Shown piece after piece: positions 60,130 to 64,000 of a stretch of 64,000 nucleotides of DNA. The position numbers and the translations under genes are program-made. The notes under the pieces were generated by a model, which saw only the letters and a program-made list of their open reading frames with translations, was not told the origin of the DNA and did no database searches. Origin of the DNA: Thermoleophilia bacterium (GTDB lineage Bacteria; Actinomycetota; Thermoleophilia; Gaiellales; Gaiellaceae); NCBI GenBank assembly GCA_025936995.1, contig JAICSH010000002.1, positions 1 to 64,000 of the forward strand, in the 5' to 3' direction. The stretch's first letter is position 1. Every line of letters begins with the position of its first letter.

Positions 60130-60929
60130 GCGAGCGCGTAGCGGAGGAAGAGGTGCGAGCCGTGGCTCCGCGCCGAGCGGAGGCGGCCGGCGATCCGGGT
60201 CTCCGGCAGCAGCTCGACACCCTCGACGAGGCCGAGGCGGGCGGTCGCTGCGCGGCCCGCGAGGACCGGCGAGACGGTGAGGAAGAGCTCGTCGACGAGC
60301 CGCGACGCGACGAGCGAGCCGAACATCGACGGGCCGGCTTCCGTCAGCACGACGGAGAAGCCGCGCCCGCGCAGGAGCTCGAGCGCCGCCGCCAGATCGA
60401 CGGTCTCGCCGTCGTTCACGGCCACGACCTCCGTTGCATCCGGAACCGAGGCGCGCAGGCCGGCCGCCGCGTCCACCGTCGTCAGGACGAGCGCTCCCGA
60501 CTCGAGCACAGGATGCGCGGGATCGAGCGAGGCGCCGGTGGTGACGACGGCGACGAGCGGCTGCGCCGGGCGGCCGCGGCGGGCGCGCAGCTCCCCGAGC
60601 GCTTCCGCGGCCGGCGGATAGGCGCGGTCGATGCGCCAGGTGCCTTTCGGCGAGGCGAGAAGGGTGCCCGCCCCGACGACGACCACGTCCGCGCACGCAC
60701 GCAGGAGGGCGAGGACGAAGCGGTCGGCCTCGCTCTCGTCGCCGATGATCGCGTGGGAGCGCGGCACCCTCGGAATCGCCACGACGCCGTCGAGCGACTG
60801 GACGAAGTTCGCGACGACGCACGGCTCGTCGAGGCCGAGCGCACTTCCGTAGAGCGCCGCGAGCAGCTCCGGAACGTCCCACTGCGGCAGATCCGCGTCC
60901 TCGGAGAGGACGGTGAACGGGTCGATCAC
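60126..60929 (-). CDS. RibD C-terminal-type reductase (pyrimidine reductase/DHFR-like)
   Basis: 267 residues. DHFR-like NADPH reductase domain: ANFVQSLDGVVAIP, DRFVLALLRACADVVVVGAGT, VVLTEAGPSMFGSLV and DELFLTVSPVLAG are the RibD_C pattern. No deaminase domain is attached. Coupled to folE (GTGA), so it may reduce a pterin or related GTP-derived intermediate rather than act in riboflavin synthesis; this is an inference. Confidence 0.82.
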   Translation of the reverse strand: MIDPFTVLSEDADLPQWDVPELLAALYGSALGLDEPCVVANFVQSLDGVVAIPRVPRSHAIIGDESEADRFVLALLRACADVVVVGAGTLLASPKGTWRIDRAYPPAAEALGELRARRGRPAQPLVAVVTTGASLDPAHPVLESGALVLTTVDAAAGLRASVPDATEVVAVNDGETVDLAAALELLRGRGFSVVLTEAGPSMFGSLVASRLVDELFLTVSPVLAGRAATARLGLVEGVELLPETRIAGRLRSARSHGSHLFLRYALA

Positions 60930-61549
60930 CGCGTCAGCGTAAGGAACTCCGAGCGGAGGGAGTCGTTCTCGTCGTACAGGCCGCGCCAGACCGTCGTGGC
61001 CGTGACCGACCCGTCCTCCTCGACGCCGCGCATCGCCGTGCACATGTGCGCCGCCTCGAGCCTCACCGCGACGCCGCGCGCCGCGGCGAGCTCCCGGAGC
61101 CCGTCGGCGATCTCCTCCGCGAGACGCTCCTGCACCGTGAAGCGCCGCGCGTAGAGCCGCACGAGCCGCGTGAGCTTCGAGATGCCGAGGATCTCGTCGC
61201 CCGAGACGTAGCCGACGTACGCGCGCCCGTGGAACGGCAGCGCGTGGTGCTCGCAGAGCGCGTAGAAGCCGATCGGGCCCTCCACGATCTGCGCGTGGCG
61301 TCCCTCGACCCCTTCCGGCCGCTCGGTCGGGAACAGCGTGCGGAGCTTCGCGTCGCCGTCGTAGCCGGCGGTCGCGTCGTAGAGCGCCCGGATGAAGCGG
61401 CGCGGCGTGTCCCGCGTTCCCGGAGTGTCGAGATCAAGCCCGAGCGCGCCGAGGATCTCGGCGGCGTGGTGCTCGAGGCGGGCGAAGTCGGCGGGCGCCA
61501 GGTCCCGCCCTTCTCCCTCGTGTGCCGGAAGCTCGAAGACGTTGCTCAT
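60926..61549 (-). CDS. folE: GTP cyclohydrolase I
   Basis: 207 residues; GTP to dihydroneopterin triphosphate, first step of folate/pterin synthesis. Zinc ligands and active site: YALCEHHALPFHGRAYVGY and AAHMCTAMRGV; LGISKLTRLVRLYARRFTVQ is the conserved helix. Start overlaps the CDP-alcohol transferase stop (ATGA). Unusual neighbours for folE: a lipid enzyme upstream and a RibD-C reductase downstream. Confidence 0.95.
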   Translation of the reverse strand: MSNVFELPAHEGEGRDLAPADFARLEHHAAEILGALGLDLDTPGTRDTPRRFIRALYDATAGYDGDAKLRTLFPTERPEGVEGRHAQIVEGPIGFYALCEHHALPFHGRAYVGYVSGDEILGISKLTRLVRLYARRFTVQERLAEEIADGLRELAAARGVAVRLEAAHMCTAMRGVEEDGSVTATTVWRGLYDENDSLRSEFLTLTR

Positions 61550-62301
61550 GCAATTTCCTCCTCACGGTGCGGCATGCGCCGTGGGAGGAGCGCGACGCCG
61601 ATCGACACGATCTGGGCGAGCGCCAGCCAGGCGAACGCGAGTGGGTGTCCAAGTGCCATCAAGAGCCCGAACGCCGCAAGCTGCGTCGACATGCCGAGGT
61701 TGGCGAGAAGCGAGACCGCAGCTGAGCCCGTCAAGGCGGGCCGCCGTGCGACGAGCGACTCGGCGAGCCGGTCCTGCGGCGCGTACACGGCGCCGTAGAT
61801 CCGCCGCAGGAACGCGGTCGCCTTTCCGTCGTCCTCCGGCTCCGGCTCTGCGACAGCGGCACGCGAGAGGCGCTCGGCGTTGAAGTTGAGGCTGAGTACC
61901 GACGTCACGGCGACGAACCCCGCCAGCGCGAGCGCCGGCTGGCCGGCGCTCCAGCCGAGCGCCGCGAAGAGCGCGGCGTTCACGACCAGGTCGACCTCGG
62001 AGTCGAGGTAGCGTCCGAACGCGCTCGTCCGGCCGGTGAGTCGCGCGAGCTGGCCGTCCGCGTTGTCGAGCAGCGTCTTGAGCTGGACGAGGAGGGCGGC
62101 GGCGAGCAGCGAGCCGCGTCCGAGCTCGACGGCGGCGGCCATCCCTGCCGCTCCCGCTGCGACGACGACGAAGGGCGGCGGGACGCGAAGCCGCGCGAAC
62201 GCGAGGACGAGCGGGTGCGCGAGCGGCCGGAAGACCGCTTCGCACACCAGTTCCGTCCCGCGCCGCGCCTTCCGCGAGCGGGCGAGGGAGCTAGACCGCA
62301 A
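61546..62301 (-). CDS. CDP-alcohol phosphatidyltransferase family protein
   Basis: 251 residues, about six membrane helices. The family signature DGx2ARx8Gx3Dx3D is intact: DNADGQLARLTG then GRYLDSEVD. It transfers a phosphoalcohol from a CDP-activated donor; the donor and acceptor are not readable. TTG start at 62301 overlaps the FAD oxidoreductase end by 11 bp, with AGGGAG 3 nt upstream. Confidence 0.87.
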   Translation of the reverse strand: MRSSSLARSRKARRGTELVCEAVFRPLAHPLVLAFARLRVPPPFVVVAAGAAGMAAAVELGRGSLLAAALLVQLKTLLDNADGQLARLTGRTSAFGRYLDSEVDLVVNAALFAALGWSAGQPALALAGFVAVTSVLSLNFNAERLSRAAVAEPEPEDDGKATAFLRRIYGAVYAPQDRLAESLVARRPALTGSAAVSLLANLGMSTQLAAFGLLMALGHPLAFAWLALAQIVSIGVALLPRRMPHREEEIA

Positions 62302-63430
62302 GAGCTCCCTCTCCGGCCCGGATCAGGTCGCGAGCCGCGTCGAGCTTGTCCCAGACGTTCCAGAGCAGGACGCCGCGCGGCCGGCCGTCGTCGACGTAGG
62401 TGACGACGCCCTTGCGGTTCGGCTCCTGCCAGTCCTCGACGGTCTCGAGCCGCGAGTCCACGAGCCCGACCGCTTCGTAGCCGAGGTCGAAGAGATCGGA
62501 GTAGAAGAACGGAAGGTGGTCGTACGGCTTGTCCGCGCCGGCCATGTTCGCGCCGACTGCGTGGCCGTGGCTGTTCGCGTGATCCTCGTGCTCGATGCGG
62601 AGCAAGATCCCGAGCGCGAGCACCGGGAAGCGCGCCACGTCGCCGGCCGCGAAGACGTCGTCGTGGCCCGGCACGCGCCCGTACTCGTCCACGACGATGC
62701 CGTCGTTCACCTCGAGTCCGGCCGCCTCGGCCAGCTCGGTGTCGGCGACGACGCCGAGCCCGGCGACGACGGCATCGGCTTCGAGCTTCTGGCCCGACTG
62801 GGTCTCGACGCGATTCGCCGAGGCCGCGGAGACCATCTCGCCCGCGAGCACCTCGACGCCCTTCTCGCGGTAGTAGTCAGTGACGGAGGCGGACAGCCCG
62901 GCGGGGAAGAGCCGATGGCCGATCCCCGGCTCGGGGAAGAGCATCGTGACGCGGCAGCCGACCCCGACGAGCCCGGCCGCGATCTCCGAGCCGACGAAGC
63001 CGCCCCCGATCACGGCGATGTGAGCGCCCTCCTTGGCGGCCGCGCGCACGTGCCGGTAGTCGTCGAGCGTCCGGTACCAGATCACGCCGTCGGCCCCGGG
63101 AACCTGACGCGGCTTGGCGCCGGTGGCGAGCAGGAGCTTCTCCCAGGAGTACTCCTCGGCGGCGTCGTCCGTCGCGGTGTGCGCGGCGAGGTCGACCGAG
63201 ACGATGCGGCGTCCCGTGACGAGCTCGGCGCCCTCCGCGGGCTCGCGCCACAGCTTTTCCTCCGGGGCGCCCTGCCACAGCCCCTTCGTGAGCAGCGGCC
63301 GCTTGTACGGCGGATGCGGGTCGGCGCCGATCATGGTGATCGAGCCCTCGGAGTCGTGCTCGCGGATGCCTTTCGCCGCCATGTCGCCGGTCATCCCGGC
63401 GCCGACGATGAGGTACTTGGTCGTGTGCAT
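62291..63430 (-). CDS. FAD/NAD(P)-binding oxidoreductase (ferredoxin reductase / AIF-like)
   Basis: 379 residues. N-terminal FAD site YLIVGAGMTGDMAAKGIRE, NAD(P) site IAVIGGGFVGSEIAAGL, and the second FAD motif VFAAGDVARFPV. RPLLTKGLWQG is typical of rubredoxin/ferredoxin reductases; no redox-active CxxC is present. Likely passes electrons to a partner protein. GAGGG lies 8 nt before the ATG. Encoded 15 bp after the anti-sigma gene, so probably a target of that sigma factor. Confidence 0.9.
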   Translation of the reverse strand: MHTTKYLIVGAGMTGDMAAKGIREHDSEGSITMIGADPHPPYKRPLLTKGLWQGAPEEKLWREPAEGAELVTGRRIVSVDLAAHTATDDAAEEYSWEKLLLATGAKPRQVPGADGVIWYRTLDDYRHVRAAAKEGAHIAVIGGGFVGSEIAAGLVGVGCRVTMLFPEPGIGHRLFPAGLSASVTDYYREKGVEVLAGEMVSAASANRVETQSGQKLEADAVVAGLGVVADTELAEAAGLEVNDGIVVDEYGRVPGHDDVFAAGDVARFPVLALGILLRIEHEDHANSHGHAVGANMAGADKPYDHLPFFYSDLFDLGYEAVGLVDSRLETVEDWQEPNRKGVVTYVDDGRPRGVLLWNVWDKLDAARDLIRAGEGALAV

Positions 63431-63445
63431 CGCTTGGCCCTCGTT

Positions 63446-63679
63446 TCAGGAGACGGAATCGAGCTCGAGCAACGCGCGCAGGCTCTCGTGCTCCTCCGCG
63501 CAGGCGGGACAGCCGACGAGATGGGAACGCATACCCGGCACGTGCTCGTCGGCAGGCTCCCCGGCGAGCTCGAGCTCCACGTAGCGGTTGAGCTGCGTGA
63601 AGCACTCGTCGCAGTCGAGCTCCCGCTCGCCGGGTCCGAGCAGGCGGAGAAGAGTGGGGTCGAGGTCGCGTCCGGTCAT
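63446..63679 (-). CDS. zinc-finger anti-sigma factor (zf-HC2)
   Basis: 77 residues. ZAS-type zinc site: DCDECFTQLNRYVELELAGE, then SHLVGCPACAEE, giving His-x3-Cys-x2-Cys. No membrane helix follows, so a soluble, possibly redox-responsive anti-sigma factor like RsrA. The ATG overlaps the sigma factor stop by 4 bp, the normal arrangement for a cognate pair. Confidence 0.88.
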   Translation of the reverse strand: MTGRDLDPTLLRLLGPGERELDCDECFTQLNRYVELELAGEPADEHVPGMRSHLVGCPACAEEHESLRALLELDSVS

Positions 63680-64000
63680 TCGATCGCCTCCGAATATCCC
63701 GCCTCGGCGACATGGCTTCGCAGCCGCCGACGTGCGTCGTGGAGCATCTTGTAGAGCGCGTTCCGGTTCGAGCCGAGCCGTTCCGCGAGGACGTCGATCG
63801 GGACGCCTTCGAGCACGACTGCGACGAGAACCTGCCGCTGTCGCGGAGTGAGGGCCGTCCGGATGCCGTCGCGAACGACCTCGAGCAGCGCGGCGCTCTC
63901 GGCGTCGTCCGCCGGTCCGGGTCCGGCGTGCGCGAGGCTCTCCCAGTGCTCCGGCTCGAGTGTCACCTCGCGGTCGCGCCAGGCGCGGCGGCGCACCTTC
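63676..64000 (-). CDS. sigma-70 family (ECF-type) sigma factor, 5' end outside window
   Basis: Visible part is the C-terminal 107 or so residues, running off the right edge (frame is open at 64000; the GTG at 63996 is not a proven start). Region 4 is clear: TALTPRQRQVLVAVVLEGVP, then the HTH IDVLAERLGSNRNALYKMLHDARRRL. Paired with the zinc anti-sigma factor immediately downstream and probably driving its own operon through folE. Confidence 0.88.
   Translation of the reverse strand, partial: KVRRRAWRDREVTLEPEHWESLAHAGPGPADDAESAALLEVVRDGIRTALTPRQRQVLVAVVLEGVPIDVLAERLGSNRNALYKMLHDARRRLRSHVAEAGYSEAIE

Noticed and set aside
1..64000. Mobile element, prophage, CRISPR array or horizontally acquired island
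   Set aside because: No transposase, integrase, phage gene or regularly spaced repeat was seen, and codon style looks uniform by eye. The palindromic element at 52864-53082 has no coding capacity and no visible target duplication.

Overview
The window is very GC-rich, densely coded bacterial chromosome. It carries no tRNA, rRNA, CRISPR array, prophage or insertion sequence that I can recognise. DivIVA, SepF and YggT sit beside a PgeF-YggS division cluster, PpsR is paired with pyruvate phosphate dikinase, and an ImuB/DnaE2 mutasome has GAAC-N4-GTTC LexA boxes. MurA carries Asp instead of Cys at the catalytic position, and ATGA/GTGA overlaps are common. Together these indicate an actinobacterium, most likely the deep-branching class Thermoleophilia (Gaiellales/Solirubrobacterales). 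The class is an inference from gene style; no marker was placed phylogenetically.

Layout. 1-7092: end of pyrG, an M20 peptidase, a NUDIX hydrolase, ald, deoB, mutM, a glutaredoxin and recO. 7089-12772: a DUF4232 lipoprotein, glyS, then ppsR with a small membrane protein and ppdK. 12769-16176: rhomboid, comB, and a minus-strand cluster of cupin, Hsp15-like S4 protein and a frameshifted DUF1697 gene. 16216-24721: the SOS section (imuB-DUF6504-GyrI-like under two LexA boxes; dnaE2 further on behind a third box) with thiE and two tandem beta-propeller genes in between. 24718-36328: a very large secreted peptidase, a FUSC-like membrane protein, a sugar transporter, two convergent GH15 glycosidases, an acetyltransferase and a glycosyltransferase. 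36353-40689: an endonuclease/phosphatase-fold protein, a class V aminotransferase, an HD protein and two secreted proteins. 40727-60129: a long housekeeping stretch from murA through CCA enzyme, pgeF, yggS, sepF, yggT, divIVA, dksA-like, lspA, rluD, rpsB, tsf, pyrH, frr, uppS, cdsA, dxr, rseP, ispG and proS. This covers envelope lipid carrier synthesis, isoprenoid synthesis and translation. 60126-64000 (minus): sigma factor, zinc anti-sigma factor, FAD oxidoreductase, CDP-alcohol phosphatidyltransferase, folE and a RibD-C reductase in one operon.

The most striking pattern is regulatory. About 17 gene starts that lack a Shine-Dalgarno sequence have a TAGnnT/TAnnnT hexamer 6 to 9 nt before the start codon. 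This is the geometry expected of leaderless transcripts whose 5' end is the start codon. Genes inside operons use 4-nt stop/start overlaps, and a smaller set has strong Shine-Dalgarno sites.

Other points worth attention: an SOS promoter placed 375 bp upstream of dnaE2 and running antisense through a cupin gene; a subtilase-like protein whose catalytic positions are those of sedolisins (Glu/Asp/Ser); a HisB-like protein that has lost its metal ligands, between murA and ridA; two hairpin-rich intergenic elements, one bounded by 18-bp inverted repeats reaching into the uppS start; and genes whose only plausible starts are CTG or ATC.
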